The notes: generated from the sequence alone by a model not told the origin. A DNA stretch of 64,000 nt from an uncultured Nesterenkonia sp. (GCA_947494195.1 CANLUC010000006.1:32380-96379), one strand, 5' to 3'; shown: positions 35,578 to 44,834, numbered from the stretch's first letter. Translations and numbers: made by a program.

Positions 35578-36966
35578 TCAGCCCTTGCCGCTGATCTGGC
35601 TGTAGTGCGCCAGAGCCTCCTCGCGAGAGGCTTTGAGGTCGATGATCGGGGCGGGGTACTCCGGTGTGTTCAGCTCCGGAATCCAGGCGCTGATATAGCG
35701 CCCCTTCGGGTCGAAACGGTCACGCTGGCGCTCAGGGTTGAAGATCCGGAAATAGGGTGCGGCGTCCATCCCGCATCCGGCCACCCACTGCCAGTTGGCG
35801 GGGTTGGAGGCGGCGTCGGCGTCGACCAGAGTGTCCCAGAACCAAGCCTCGCCCTCACGCCAATCGATGCCGAGGTTCTTGATCAAGAGACTTGCCGAGG
35901 CCATGCGCACGCGGTTGTGCATATGACCGGTCTCCCAGAGCTGGCGCTGGCCGGCATCGACCCAGGGGAAGCCGGTCCGTCCCTTTGCCCAGGCCCGAAA
36001 TTCCTCGGGTGATTCGCTGCGTGACTTCCAGGGGTAGGCATCGAACTGGGAGCGGAGGTTGGTGTGCGGCAGATGCGGGAAGTGGAAGAGAAGGTGCCAG
36101 CAGAACTCCCGCCAACCGATCTCGGAGAGGAAGGTGCTCACCGATTCGGGGCTCTGCTGATGGGCGGCTTCCCAGAGCTGCCGCGGGCTGAGCTGGCCGA
36201 AGCGCAGATAGGGGGACAGGCGCGAGGTGTCATCATCGGCGGGAACATCGCGGGCGTCGTCGTAGTCCTGCACCTGGGTCTCGAGGAAATCGCGCAGCCG
36301 CTCCTTGCCACCTGTCTCGGTGGGGGTCCAGGTCCTGCGCAGGCCTCCGGCCCAGTCCGGCCGGGTCGGCAGCAGCTCCCAGTCCTCGAGATGATCCGTC
36401 CGCGGGCGGGGCTGCGGCAGCGCGTCCCATGCAGACTCCAGGGTGCCCAGGGCCGCCGGTCGGTCCCGCGTGGGGCCGGGGTCGCGCACGCTGATCTGGC
36501 GCCAGAACGGGGTGTACACCTTATAGGGCCCGCCGGTGTTGGTCTGCACAGTCCAGGGCTCATGCAGCAGGGAGGCGTTGAAGCTCTCCACCTCGATGCC
36601 GTGTTCAGGCAGCGCGGCCTTGATGCTGGCATCGACCTCGCGTTCCGGGCCGCCGTAGCGCCGGGACCAGTGCACCCGCTGCACGCCGAGCTCGCCGCCG
36701 AGCTCCAGGAGGATCTGCCGAGGGTCACCGCTGCGCAGCAGCAGGGGGATGCCCAGCTCGGCGAGGTTCTCCTGCAGGGAGCCTAATGCGTGGTGCAACC
36801 ACCATTTGGCCGCGCCACCGAGGGTCCTGACACCGGGGCTGACCTCATCCAGGACATAGAGTGCGACGACGTCGCCCGGATGCCCTGCGCGGCGACAGGC
36901 TTCCGCGAGCGCCTCGTGGTCTGCCGTGCGCAGATCGTCGCGGAACCAGACCAGAGTGCGGGTCAT
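35578..36966 (-). CDS. phr: Deoxyribodipyrimidine photo-lyase (class I CPD photolyase)
   Basis: A 462-residue flavoprotein that repairs UV pyrimidine dimers using blue light. The N-terminal antenna domain starts TRTLVWFRDDLRTADHEAL. The C-terminal FAD domain has TSRLSPYLRFGQLSPRQLW, the EIGWREFCWHLLFH segment, GRTGFPWVDAGQRQLWETG and MHNRVRMASASLLIKNLGIDWREGEAWF, then DADAASNPANWQWVAGCG. Length and tryptophan positions are those of CPD photolyases rather than cryptochromes. It is monocistronic, convergent with nothing, and marks the right end of the typical-composition part of the window. Confidence 0.95.
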   Translation of the reverse strand: MTRTLVWFRDDLRTADHEALAEACRRAGHPGDVVALYVLDEVSPGVRTLGGAAKWWLHHALGSLQENLAELGIPLLLRSGDPRQILLELGGELGVQRVHWSRRYGGPEREVDASIKAALPEHGIEVESFNASLLHEPWTVQTNTGGPYKVYTPFWRQISVRDPGPTRDRPAALGTLESAWDALPQPRPRTDHLEDWELLPTRPDWAGGLRRTWTPTETGGKERLRDFLETQVQDYDDARDVPADDDTSRLSPYLRFGQLSPRQLWEAAHQQSPESVSTFLSEIGWREFCWHLLFHFPHLPHTNLRSQFDAYPWKSRSESPEEFRAWAKGRTGFPWVDAGQRQLWETGHMHNRVRMASASLLIKNLGIDWREGEAWFWDTLVDADAASNPANWQWVAGCGMDAAPYFRIFNPERQRDRFDPKGRYISAWIPELNTPEYPAPIIDLKASREEALAHYSQISGKG

Positions 36967-37440
36967 GAATGCCTTTCAGTGAAGCGGTGCCGCTTGCGCG
37001 GCCGTCCTGGCTGGCACAGTAGCAGGAACATACCCCAAGGCCACCTCGAGGCGGCTTCGGAGAGGGTAGACATTCTCGCGACGTGAGTGCGGCAGTTTTG
37101 ACTTTATTGCTGTCGATGCCTCTGCGAGGTCGCGCGCCTGCTGGACTATGACCCTGAGCTTGATGGACATTCAGGGACAGCGATCCGCCGTCATGCCACC
37201 CGTCTTGCCGTGTTGCTCCTATTGCGTGGACTAGCTACATCGCGGTCTCGTCCTGTTGCGCAAGAGAATCCCAGAGCAGAGCGCGTTGCTGATCGTATGG
37301 TGGACGACATCGAGCTCCAAAAGTCTCCAGTGGATGCTCCGTGATCTCGCGTGTATCTACGCGGTTCCTGTTCGAGAGGGCCTCGGCGTATGTTGGTCTT
37401 ATAAAACAGTAGGTTTATGAGACACCGACCTAGTCCCCGT
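36967..37440. other. Intergenic stretch at the start of the accessory region
   Basis: I see no supportable gene in these 474 bases; the short ORFs have no ribosome sites or recognisable motifs. Composition falls here from strongly GC-rich to mixed. Near 37400-37424 there is an AT-rich dyad (CTTATAAA / TTTATGAG) just behind the GT25-GH16 gene, which may be a weak terminator. The stretch probably contains the left boundary of the acquired segment, but no direct repeat or attachment site was found. Confidence 0.4.
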
Positions 37441-39609
37441 CTACAAGTTCCTCGCAGCTTCTGAGTTGCGGGAGTTGTCCATGCCGTCCGTCCCGGACTG
37501 AGTGGAACTAGTGATCTGCATTGAGCGAATACTTGCTGATGCTGGAAGTTTTGCTGCCGCCAGGCCCCCAGCGAACTCCTTCGATCGAGAGTGCCAGAGG
37601 TTGAGGTTGAATTGGAGAGGCTCGTCGGGGATCGGGGTGGGCTGCCACATGTTCCGCTCATAGACGCATTCGCCGTCAACGAGCCATCGGATGATGTTCG
37701 GGCGCCAATCGATTTCGTATGTGTGGAACCCCTCGGCGGCATCGAAACCAAGGTCGATGATGGTTGGTGTTCCGCGGTACCCGTACTCGAGCTTGGTGGT
37801 TTCTGGACCAGGGTTATAGAACACGTTGATCAACATTTTGCTGGTGTCTTTGCCCAGGAACTCGATGTCGATCTCCTGCCGCGGTCCGTTGCGATGAAGG
37901 AACATGCCCGTCACGAGTCCGGACACCCTAGGCGGTTGGAGCTCGGCTTTGAAGGAGCCATAGCGGTAGGAAGCCGTAGAGGCAATTGACCCTGATGTGA
38001 GTTCGCGAACAGCTGTCACCTCACGACGAAGGGTGAGAAGTATCTCTCGGGCAGACTGCGTGACGTTCGCGGGCGTGAAAAACGCCAGGTTGCTCGGGAA
38101 TGTATCGTCCCGGAGTTCCCAGTTGTCTTGGTCCAAGGGTCTTCCCGACGTCCAGTCGACCTGTAATGCCAGGGAATCGGGAACGGGGACTGTCTCGATG
38201 GGAATACCTCTCCACCCGCGAGTGGGTTTCAGCACCCATGGTCCGACGTCGGGTTTCAGGTCAGTGGAGCTATAACCGCTCCGTAAGTCTGTGAGTCGGG
38301 AAAGGCTGCGGTGCCCGGTTTCTGGGCCACTTGGGTAGGGGAACGAGGGGTAGTCGATCCGGAGGAAGGTGCTTAGCGCCTCCCATTTGTCTTGCAGCTC
38401 AGAGTCAAGCAGTAACGTGCGCTGTTTACTGTTGGGAGGCAGGGCTGGATGGGCGGAAGTGATGATGAAACGTGCGTCGGGGTTCGTTTGGGAAATCTGT
38501 ACGAGGGACGCAACTGAGAAGGACCCGATGTTGACGTACGCATTGAATAATTGGCCGCGACTTCCATCGAGAAGAGCTCGTTCCTCTGAGGTGGGCAGTC
38601 CGTCAAGGTCACTGACGACGGTATATCCAAGCATGGAGAGGGCTGTAGAGAGTGCGGTCAAACCAGTGCCGGGTCCACCGATGGCGACAATGGGTCCGGG
38701 TAGGTGCTTGACGGAGGGTACTAGCGGTTTCTCACGGGTAATGACTCCAACTTGGGACAAGACTGGCAAGACGGAGTAGGAGTTCGTAGACGGTTCATCG
38801 ATACGTTGTTCGATGAGTGGCCGTGCTGCGGTAAATACTCGCAACCGATCGAACTGCAGGTTCAACCACAGGTCGACAGGTCCATATACCGGTAACTGAT
38901 CGAGTAACTTTCGGGCGCCCTCCTGGCTCAAGACATATCCAGAGGCCTCCCAAATTCCCGGTTCTACCCGTCGACGGACGCCCGGTTCGTTTCCGGGAGA
39001 GGGAATATTTGCTACTTCATTGAAGGCTAAATACAGAAGGTCGAATTCGGGTGTGCCGTTGACCGATCGATTCAGCGAGGACCAGTTCAGTCTCATCTCG
39101 GAAGCGAAGCCATAGGTTAGGAACACATCGTCTTCAAGGACAAGTGCGCTGGGCACGTCCCCCTCTGCGATAAGCTTCCACACTTCGATGTGAGAAAGGG
39201 CTACCGCGATCTCTTGTTTTGTCATCCCGATCGTGCGCGCGCGAGTCTCACTACCAATTTGCAGCTGCGCGTTCGGCGCAATAGTGAGCTGATCCGCGAG
39301 CGTGTATCGCGGGGTCAAGTCAGGGGTGGGGGACGAATCAACGTATCGCGCATCAATTGCAGAGAATCGCCGGACCATCGTAGGCAGTCGTTCGCCGTGG
39401 CGGCTTCGAAATCGATTGAGCTCTCTGTGTACACGGCGCCAGCGGTCGGGCCGGCGGTCGAGGTTGATTACATAGATGCGACGCAGGGCGTCGGGCTCGT
39501 TGCCTGGCGAGAACACCGTGGCACGTCGGCGCCGATCTAGGAGGCGCAGTCGAAGTCGTCCGTGGTGGATTAAGGCTTGGCTAAAGTCCGCGAACGATCG
39601 CACGTTCAT
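37441..39609 (-). CDS. Three-domain GT25 glycosyltransferase / sulfotransferase-like / GH16 glucanase
   Basis: A 722-residue protein combining three activities. Residues 42-275 are a family 25 glycosyltransferase, with RIYVINLDRRPDRW, VALSHIEVWKLI and the metal-binding SALVLEDDVFL. Residues 303-428 resemble a sulfotransferase, with a P-loop-like IVAIGGPGTGLTAL and an end motif WEALSTFLRIDYPSFPYP. Residues 480-705 are a family 16 glycoside hydrolase with the intact catalytic ExDxE motif EIDIEFLG (579-586) and GFHTYEIDWRPNIIRWLVDG, very close to bacterial lichenases. No signal peptide is visible. It overlaps the upstream GT32-like gene by four bases. Codon use is less GC-biased than in the core, which suggests transfer. 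A role in making or modifying a surface glycan is inferred. Confidence 0.88.
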   Translation of the reverse strand: MNVRSFADFSQALIHHGRLRLRLLDRRRRATVFSPGNEPDALRRIYVINLDRRPDRWRRVHRELNRFRSRHGERLPTMVRRFSAIDARYVDSSPTPDLTPRYTLADQLTIAPNAQLQIGSETRARTIGMTKQEIAVALSHIEVWKLIAEGDVPSALVLEDDVFLTYGFASEMRLNWSSLNRSVNGTPEFDLLYLAFNEVANIPSPGNEPGVRRRVEPGIWEASGYVLSQEGARKLLDQLPVYGPVDLWLNLQFDRLRVFTAARPLIEQRIDEPSTNSYSVLPVLSQVGVITREKPLVPSVKHLPGPIVAIGGPGTGLTALSTALSMLGYTVVSDLDGLPTSEERALLDGSRGQLFNAYVNIGSFSVASLVQISQTNPDARFIITSAHPALPPNSKQRTLLLDSELQDKWEALSTFLRIDYPSFPYPSGPETGHRSLSRLTDLRSGYSSTDLKPDVGPWVLKPTRGWRGIPIETVPVPDSLALQVDWTSGRPLDQDNWELRDDTFPSNLAFFTPANVTQSAREILLTLRREVTAVRELTSGSIASTASYRYGSFKAELQPPRVSGLVTGMFLHRNGPRQEIDIEFLGKDTSKMLINVFYNPGPETTKLEYGYRGTPTIIDLGFDAAEGFHTYEIDWRPNIIRWLVDGECVYERNMWQPTPIPDEPLQFNLNLWHSRSKEFAGGLAAAKLPASASIRSMQITSSTQSGTDGMDNSRNSEAARNL

Positions 39610-40448
39610 GCGAGATCTTCCCCGGTGTCTTCGCGCACCCAGTTTCTCCAGTTACGCGCGTCCGACCGGTAGGACAGCGGCCACTTGCTGATAGCAATGT
39701 CATCCCAAGTGGTGAGCAGCTCGAAATCGCGTGGTTCATGGCCTGCCTGCTTCCGCGCGGCATGCTCGACGAGGCTGGCGGTGAGATTGCCCGGTCCGGT
39801 TACCGACTGGAGGTCACGGTGAGGTCTATTGGCGGTAAGCAGGAGTTCCGTTGAACGCTCTAGGGCTCGGGCGATGATGGGGTGTCCCGCTCTAGCGATG
39901 AGCGGGTTGTTGTTAACGTAGAAGATCCGCTCAGAACCTGATCCGTCCGTAAGCGCCTCAGTCACATCGATCATTGAGGCGGATGTGATGTCGTAACACA
40001 GCGCCTGGAGATGCAGTCTGCCGCTGGCGATCATGGGTTCGATGTCGGCGCCCTGGTATTCGTCGTCGGCGTCAACGTACATCCCGCCTGCACGGAGGAT
40101 GAGGCACAGTCGAAAGTAGTCTGCCCGCATTGCTGGGTGATTGCAGTGGTCGAATGCCTCGAGGTGATGCTCACTGAAGTGTTCGTCGATGAAACTCCGC
40201 GCGGATGTGTCGTCAAACAGCATGCGCTCGAACCCTGCCTCCTCGAGCGGTGCCCAGCTCTCGAGGCATGCGCGGACGTCGTCCGGGAGGGCACAGAGAT
40301 CATCCCAGAACTGCACAAGCAGCCTGGGCATCGGAGCTCGACCGCTACCCGCGGAGACATCAACTGCCTTGGACAGGAGCTCTCGCATGAACTCTGACCT
40401 CAAGCCATCGACTTCGGCGATCTCGGTGGCGCTTGGGTTCGGTGGCAT
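39606..40448 (-). CDS. GT32-like (DXD) glycosyltransferase
   Basis: A 280-residue protein of the Gly_transf_sug/OCH1-like type. The motif NHPAMRADYFRLCLILRAGGMYVDADDEYQ contains the family's acidic DxD-type metal site. MPRLLVQFWDDLCALPDDVRACLESW is the usual first block of bacterial capsular members. It should transfer a sugar from a nucleotide donor to a surface glycan or glycolipid. It is the first of two coupled genes, overlapping the GT25-GH16 gene by four bases. The 123-base gap from the ATPase gene upstream would hold its promoter. Base composition is similar to that of its two neighbours. Confidence 0.85.
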   Translation of the reverse strand: MPPNPSATEIAEVDGLRSEFMRELLSKAVDVSAGSGRAPMPRLLVQFWDDLCALPDDVRACLESWAPLEEAGFERMLFDDTSARSFIDEHFSEHHLEAFDHCNHPAMRADYFRLCLILRAGGMYVDADDEYQGADIEPMIASGRLHLQALCYDITSASMIDVTEALTDGSGSERIFYVNNNPLIARAGHPIIARALERSTELLLTANRPHRDLQSVTGPGNLTASLVEHAARKQAGHEPRDFELLTTWDDIAISKWPLSYRSDARNWRNWVREDTGEDLA

Positions 40449-40571
40449 TCGATTCGAACTCGCTATCTGTGCTTGAAAAAGGGTGCGGTGTCAACGACCT
40501 AACCTTGCCACAATGCTCAAATTTTAAACCTGGATGTTCGCTCAGTGTCCTTCGAGAGACTCCTTCTAATC

Positions 40572-43382
40572 TTATTCACGCGATTGGGCGGTTCTCCGGT
40601 CTTTCAAATCTTTGACGAAGTCTCTTATGACCTGGAGTCTTCGTGTCATCTCAGCAGGAGAAGGAAGCGCTTGTTCATTTCCCTCGGCGGTGGAGTGAAC
40701 ATAGAAGTTGTTGACATTAAGTCCGTCGTTGATAATTACGATGTCTTTCTCCTCTAGTACGAGAAGAGTACGTAGATGCTGGGTAGATACTCCAGGTTTG
40801 TTCCGGGCGACTATGCCATTGACCACTTTTTCCTCGACGGCGTACTCCCAGACCTTTCGAAGATTGTTGGCGAAGTTCTCGCATGCTCGGGCGTAGCCTG
40901 CGTGGTCGTCGGCGTCGTACAAAGCTTTTGCCGCAGGCAGCTGTTCCTGTTCCAAAAGAAGCATCAAGGGATTGTAACCACCCTTGGGTGAGCCGGTGCC
41001 CGCAATCTGTTGCCCCGTGCCAGTTTCCTCACGCTGGGTCATTTCGATGAAGTTATATTTTACTTTGACCGGTTTAGCGATGCCTTCTCTGATCTGGTCG
41101 TCACGGTCTTTTTCTATGCCTTCGTGCCATAGAGCACTTGCGAACGGCATGGAGTGAGTGAAAATAATGACTTGACGGTTTCTGGCTTCCTTCACCAAAC
41201 GCTGGGCGACCTTAATCTGGAATGCTTGGTCCAATGAGGTGATGGGGTCGTCGAGAATGATCGCCGAGCCATCGCCGCTGGATGAAACGTCACTCAGGAA
41301 CGCTGCGATGGACACCGCTCTCATTTCCCCTTCACTAAGGACCCCGTCTGCTGCCCTCTTCTTGGTCCCGAGGATGTTGAAGGCTATTTTGCTGACTCCC
41401 TTGATCACACTGGTCGAAACAAGGTCGACTTTCAGATGGGGTTCGTTGCTTGCTCCCCGGGGCCGATCCTCAAGGATTCGGAGGTTGTGTTTGAAGTCGC
41501 CGGCAACCTTGTCAACGTATTCCCGACAGACCTTGCCTGAGAACTCCGAGAGACTTCGAGTGGCGCACTGCTCGAGGACCTTCTGGAAAGCCTGGATCTG
41601 AATCATCCGGTCGTGCAACTCTTTGAGTGCTGGCCTTGCCTTATTGACTTGGGAGCGCTCCTGCAGGGTGGTCAGTCTCGTCTGCAGCTCAGCCAGTTCG
41701 GAACCGTCAGCGGATTCGTTCTGTATCTTACGGACTTCTGCTTCATAGGTTTGGCCCCTCCGTTCGATGAAACTAGACGCCATACGCAATTCGTCCTGGA
41801 TGGTGACGCTCTCCATGTCGACGACGTCGGTTTCTCCAGCCACTGAGCATTTAAGGAACGGGGCGATCTTCTTAGCAATAGGCTCAGGGCTTTGAACGTC
41901 CGTCGGTGGATTCTCGAGAAGGTCTGCGATGGTCTGTAGATTCAACCGGAGCTGACGGATGACAGCGTCACCATCGTCTTCTTCCAGCACTGTTAGCAGG
42001 TCATCGTCTATCTGCTCCGGTGAAGCAGCCACCGTGATTCCCTGGACGACCTCCGCGGCACCGGCGGTTAGCCTCCGTCGCTCAGCGCCAAGGTCCAGTT
42101 TCATCGCCTTGTCGAACTCATGGAACCTCTGATGCGCTTCCTCGGTCAGGGGTTGATGACATAGCGGGCAATTCTCCATACCGCCGAGCGGGAACTCTCC
42201 ATCAGGGTAGGCAATCTTGTCGACGTACTCTTTCGTGGCGTTCCACATCTCGTGCCAGTGGGTGCTCAGGACCCCGGGTACGGCCTCTGCCGAGAAGTCC
42301 CGCCGTTCCTGGGCTGCTTCTTCTACCTCGATCTTTTGCAGTCGTTCCCAAACTGCTCGTAGGACCTCGATCTGACTAGGATCAACCTTCTCCGCAAGAG
42401 TTGAAATTCTGCTTGCCAGGGTTTTGACCTGGTTCATTCGGGCTTGAGCCTGGGCCAGACGTCTACTCTTACTGTTGGTTTGGCGCTGACTGATGGTTGC
42501 AGGCAAGGTCTCGATTTCGGCAAGTTCTGATTCGTCTAGTGTTCCCAGCGCCTCCAGAGACTCCAGCCCAGCCAATGTGTCGATGGTCAGCATCGCCTTG
42601 CTAATTTCCTGATCCGTGGCTTCGTTGTAAATGCCTGGTGCGGGCACTGCCTTTAGTGCAGCTTGTCTACGCTTGGCCTCAGCTCCCACGGCGTCGTAAG
42701 TCTCGATGAGACTTTGCAGAAGCTCCAGCCCGTCGGGGGTAACCGTGAGCGTGGTCCCCTTGGCATTTACATGCGACGCGGCGGTTTTGGAGTCGTAAAC
42801 GGCCACTCGGGAGAGGTTGGAGTCCTCGCTTGGATTCTTCAGGTCCCAGGTGTGGCTGGCCTCTTTGTCCCCCAGGAAGTACTGGACGGTAGCGCGGGGC
42901 TCGACGTCTTCCTCTTTGAAAACATTCCCCAGGATGGCCTCAGGATGTCGTGAGTGGCAGGAAGACTTGAGGATCCTTGTATAGCCGGACTTTCCCACGC
43001 CGTTAAGACCGTAAACGATGACAACACCCTTGGGGTCGAGGGCGAGGTCGGTATTATCACGCATCCTATTGACGCCCTGATGATGGGTAACTTTCCTGAG
43101 CGCGACCGGAGGCATGTCCGAAGAACTGGTAGGAATATGGTGCCCCGTGAGTGGCTCGGGTTCGAAAGGATTCAGCGGCGTAGCTTTGTCGGGGATTTCA
43201 GTACAGAGATCTAGGTCCGATAGGGCCGATGCGTACGCCGTATCTGCGAGACGAGTGATCTCAGTGTCAGAAAGCGAGGTGTTCACGGTATGCCTTCTAA
43301 GAGCATCGCGTTGCCATGGCAGTAAATTTTCTGAGTACGTCAGGACTTCGGAGTAGATGGAACCGGCGATGACTTCCCCCAA
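40572..43382 (-). CDS. RloC/PrrC-like AAA ATPase with CxxC hook, probable phage-defence protein
   Basis: A 936-residue SMC-like ATPase of the AAA_13 type. Walker A is GLNGVGKS (125-132), the ABC signature LSEGE (682), Walker B SAIILDD (706) and the switch histidine FTHS (741). Two long helical arms flank a Rad50-like hook CPLC (405-408). The C-terminal 125 residues are separate and contain R842-x3-E846 and candidate histidines at 869 and 896 (NNFYVHS). RloC and PrrC are tRNA anticodon nucleases with an Arg-Glu-His set in this place and ATPase control. The layout fits, but the histidine spacing differs from that known for PrrC, so nuclease activity is inference. It stands alone with a low-GC-biased composition next to a recombinase remnant. 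Confidence 0.85.
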   Translation of the reverse strand: MGEVIAGSIYSEVLTYSENLLPWQRDALRRHTVNTSLSDTEITRLADTAYASALSDLDLCTEIPDKATPLNPFEPEPLTGHHIPTSSSDMPPVALRKVTHHQGVNRMRDNTDLALDPKGVVIVYGLNGVGKSGYTRILKSSCHSRHPEAILGNVFKEEDVEPRATVQYFLGDKEASHTWDLKNPSEDSNLSRVAVYDSKTAASHVNAKGTTLTVTPDGLELLQSLIETYDAVGAEAKRRQAALKAVPAPGIYNEATDQEISKAMLTIDTLAGLESLEALGTLDESELAEIETLPATISQRQTNSKSRRLAQAQARMNQVKTLASRISTLAEKVDPSQIEVLRAVWERLQKIEVEEAAQERRDFSAEAVPGVLSTHWHEMWNATKEYVDKIAYPDGEFPLGGMENCPLCHQPLTEEAHQRFHEFDKAMKLDLGAERRRLTAGAAEVVQGITVAASPEQIDDDLLTVLEEDDGDAVIRQLRLNLQTIADLLENPPTDVQSPEPIAKKIAPFLKCSVAGETDVVDMESVTIQDELRMASSFIERRGQTYEAEVRKIQNESADGSELAELQTRLTTLQERSQVNKARPALKELHDRMIQIQAFQKVLEQCATRSLSEFSGKVCREYVDKVAGDFKHNLRILEDRPRGASNEPHLKVDLVSTSVIKGVSKIAFNILGTKKRAADGVLSEGEMRAVSIAAFLSDVSSSGDGSAIILDDPITSLDQAFQIKVAQRLVKEARNRQVIIFTHSMPFASALWHEGIEKDRDDQIREGIAKPVKVKYNFIEMTQREETGTGQQIAGTGSPKGGYNPLMLLLEQEQLPAAKALYDADDHAGYARACENFANNLRKVWEYAVEEKVVNGIVARNKPGVSTQHLRTLLVLEEKDIVIINDGLNVNNFYVHSTAEGNEQALPSPAEMTRRLQVIRDFVKDLKDRRTAQSRE

Positions 43383-43511
43383 TGGACTGTACGAGGCAGA
43401 GAATAGGAAGTCATTCGGTGGACGACGTCCTGTATTAATTCTCTAGTACGGACTCTACGAGCTGAGCCTCGTGCCATGAACTATCCCAGACTTCTAGGGT
43501 GATTCAAATGG

Positions 43512-44082
43512 TCAGACGTCAGAATGTGACCGCTGCAGCTCTCGGTAGATGGTCGCCCTGGATACATCGAAAAGCTCCGCCAACTCGGCCTGAGTGTGAG
43601 TCCCGGCCTTGTGGGTGGCGAGGAGGTGCTTCCGCTTTGAAGGGGAAAGCTTGGGCTGCTTCCCACGGAGCCGACCTTTTGACTTGCGATCGCCATTCCC
43701 TCACGAGTGCGGGCTCGGATGAGGTCGGCTTCAAACTCGGCCACCATCCCCAGGACGTTGAAGAGTAGCAGGCCGACTGCGTCGTTGGGATCGTAGAGAC
43801 TGCCCCCGATACTGAGCGTGACTCCCTTGGTCGTGAGTTCCTCAGCGATGTTCCGTGCATCGGGTAGCGACCGGGCGAGGCGGTCCAGTTTCGTGACGAC
43901 CAGGGTGTCTCCAGACCGCACCGCGGCGAGGGCTTCGCGGAGCCCGGGGCGGGTCCGGTTGGTGCCGGTGAGGCCTTGGTCAACGTAGACCTGATCGGCG
44001 TCGACGCCGAGTCCGATGAGTCCTTCGCGTTGGGCGGTGAGGTCTTGTCCGGTGGTCGCGAGTTCAACCGGTGGTCGCCCAT
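43512..44082 (-). pseudogene. Decayed serine recombinase (resolvase/invertase)
   Basis: The core matches small serine resolvases: TTGQDLTAQREGLIGLG, VYVDQGLTGTNRTRPGL, DTLVVTKLDRLARSL, and MVAEFEADLIRARTREGMAIA. Two lesions are visible. After MAIA the frame breaks by one missing base (GCAAG where GCAAAG is expected). The next frame continues perfectly with KSKGRLRGKQPKLSPSKRKH and a helix-turn-helix ending REL QRSHSDV at stop 43512. At the N-terminus the usual YARVST segment with the catalytic serine is absent and replaced by unrelated sequence. The track's 240-residue ORF 43481-44203 is a chimera of this remnant and the tail of the next pseudogene. It is the scar of a Tn3-type or similar element. 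Confidence 0.85.
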
Positions 44083-44159
44083 TTGCTGTGTCCGATGACG
44101 CTGCGACGCAGCCCTCGAGGAGTCCTTGCTGAGCTCTCGGCGTGAGTCGCAGAGACTGT

Positions 44160-44720
44160 GAGAATAGCCTTCTCGGAATATGGGTGTGGGTCATCAGCAC
44201 CACGCTGCGTTGGCCGTCCGTGTCGCCGAGGAGTTCCTCCAGGAGCTACTCGGCGATCTGTTTCTCCACATTGGTGGTCGGCTCGTCGAGGATCAGAACT
44301 GCGGCACCGGAGAGCAGTCCCCTAGCGACGGCGATGCGTTGGGCCTAACCCCCCGAGGTCAGTGAGCCGAACATCCCCGCCGGGATATCCAGCCCACGCC
44401 GTGACTGCGCCCAGCCCCAGAGCCCGACGGCGCGCAGCACCTGCTCCAGCTCGGCATGGGCCGCCGCAATCGGTCCCTGCTGGTGAGCCAGCGCGAGATT
44501 CGCCCGCAGCGTGTTGTCGTAGATGTGCGCTTGCTACTCGATCAGGCAGACTTGCCGTCTGAGCTGCTCGGAGCCGAGCGTCTCCGCGGGGCGCCGGGCC
44601 ACCCGGTACTGTCTCTGAGGCTTGAGGAAGCCCGAGCGCCAGTGCGCTCTCCCCGCGCCGCACCCGTGCCAGGGCCAGCGCCAGTGCAAGGATTAGGGTT
44701 TGATCCTTGCTGAGCTCTGC
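44160..44720 (-). pseudogene. Remnant of a CydC/CydD-like ABC transporter ATPase
   Basis: Reading the minus strand in one frame gives a recognisable ABC nucleotide-binding domain. It runs GRPAETLG-type text with EQLRRQVCLIE, a stop, QAHIYDNTLRANLALAHQQ, GLDIPAGMFGSLTSGG, a stop, AQRIAVARGLLSGAAVLILD, EPTTNVEKQIAE, a stop, then LLEELLGDTDGQRSVVLMTHTHIP. The three TAG stops lie at 44534-44536, 44345-44347 and 44246-44248, all in that frame. The Walker A region upstream is degenerate (KDQTLILALALALARV). The pattern is that of actinobacterial CydC/CydD thiol exporters. The transmembrane half is missing, and it runs directly into the recombinase remnant. Confidence 0.85.
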
Positions 44721-44834
44721 CGAGGCCCCGGTGACACCACCGGCCAGCAAGGGAACGGTTTAGGGGCAGACTGGTCGGGTGATCCTGCGGTGCCGGCCCG
44801 CAGAGCTGAAAGCTAACACTACGAATGGAGCCTC

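Noticed and set aside
37191-37751. 186-residue minus strand ORF overlapping the GH16 end
   Set aside because: It is a shifted frame of the GT25-GH16 gene in its first half and has no own ribosome site.
44322-44750. 142-residue minus strand ORF
   Set aside because: It is a different frame of the CydC-like pseudogene; the meaningful protein text lies in the frame broken by three stops.
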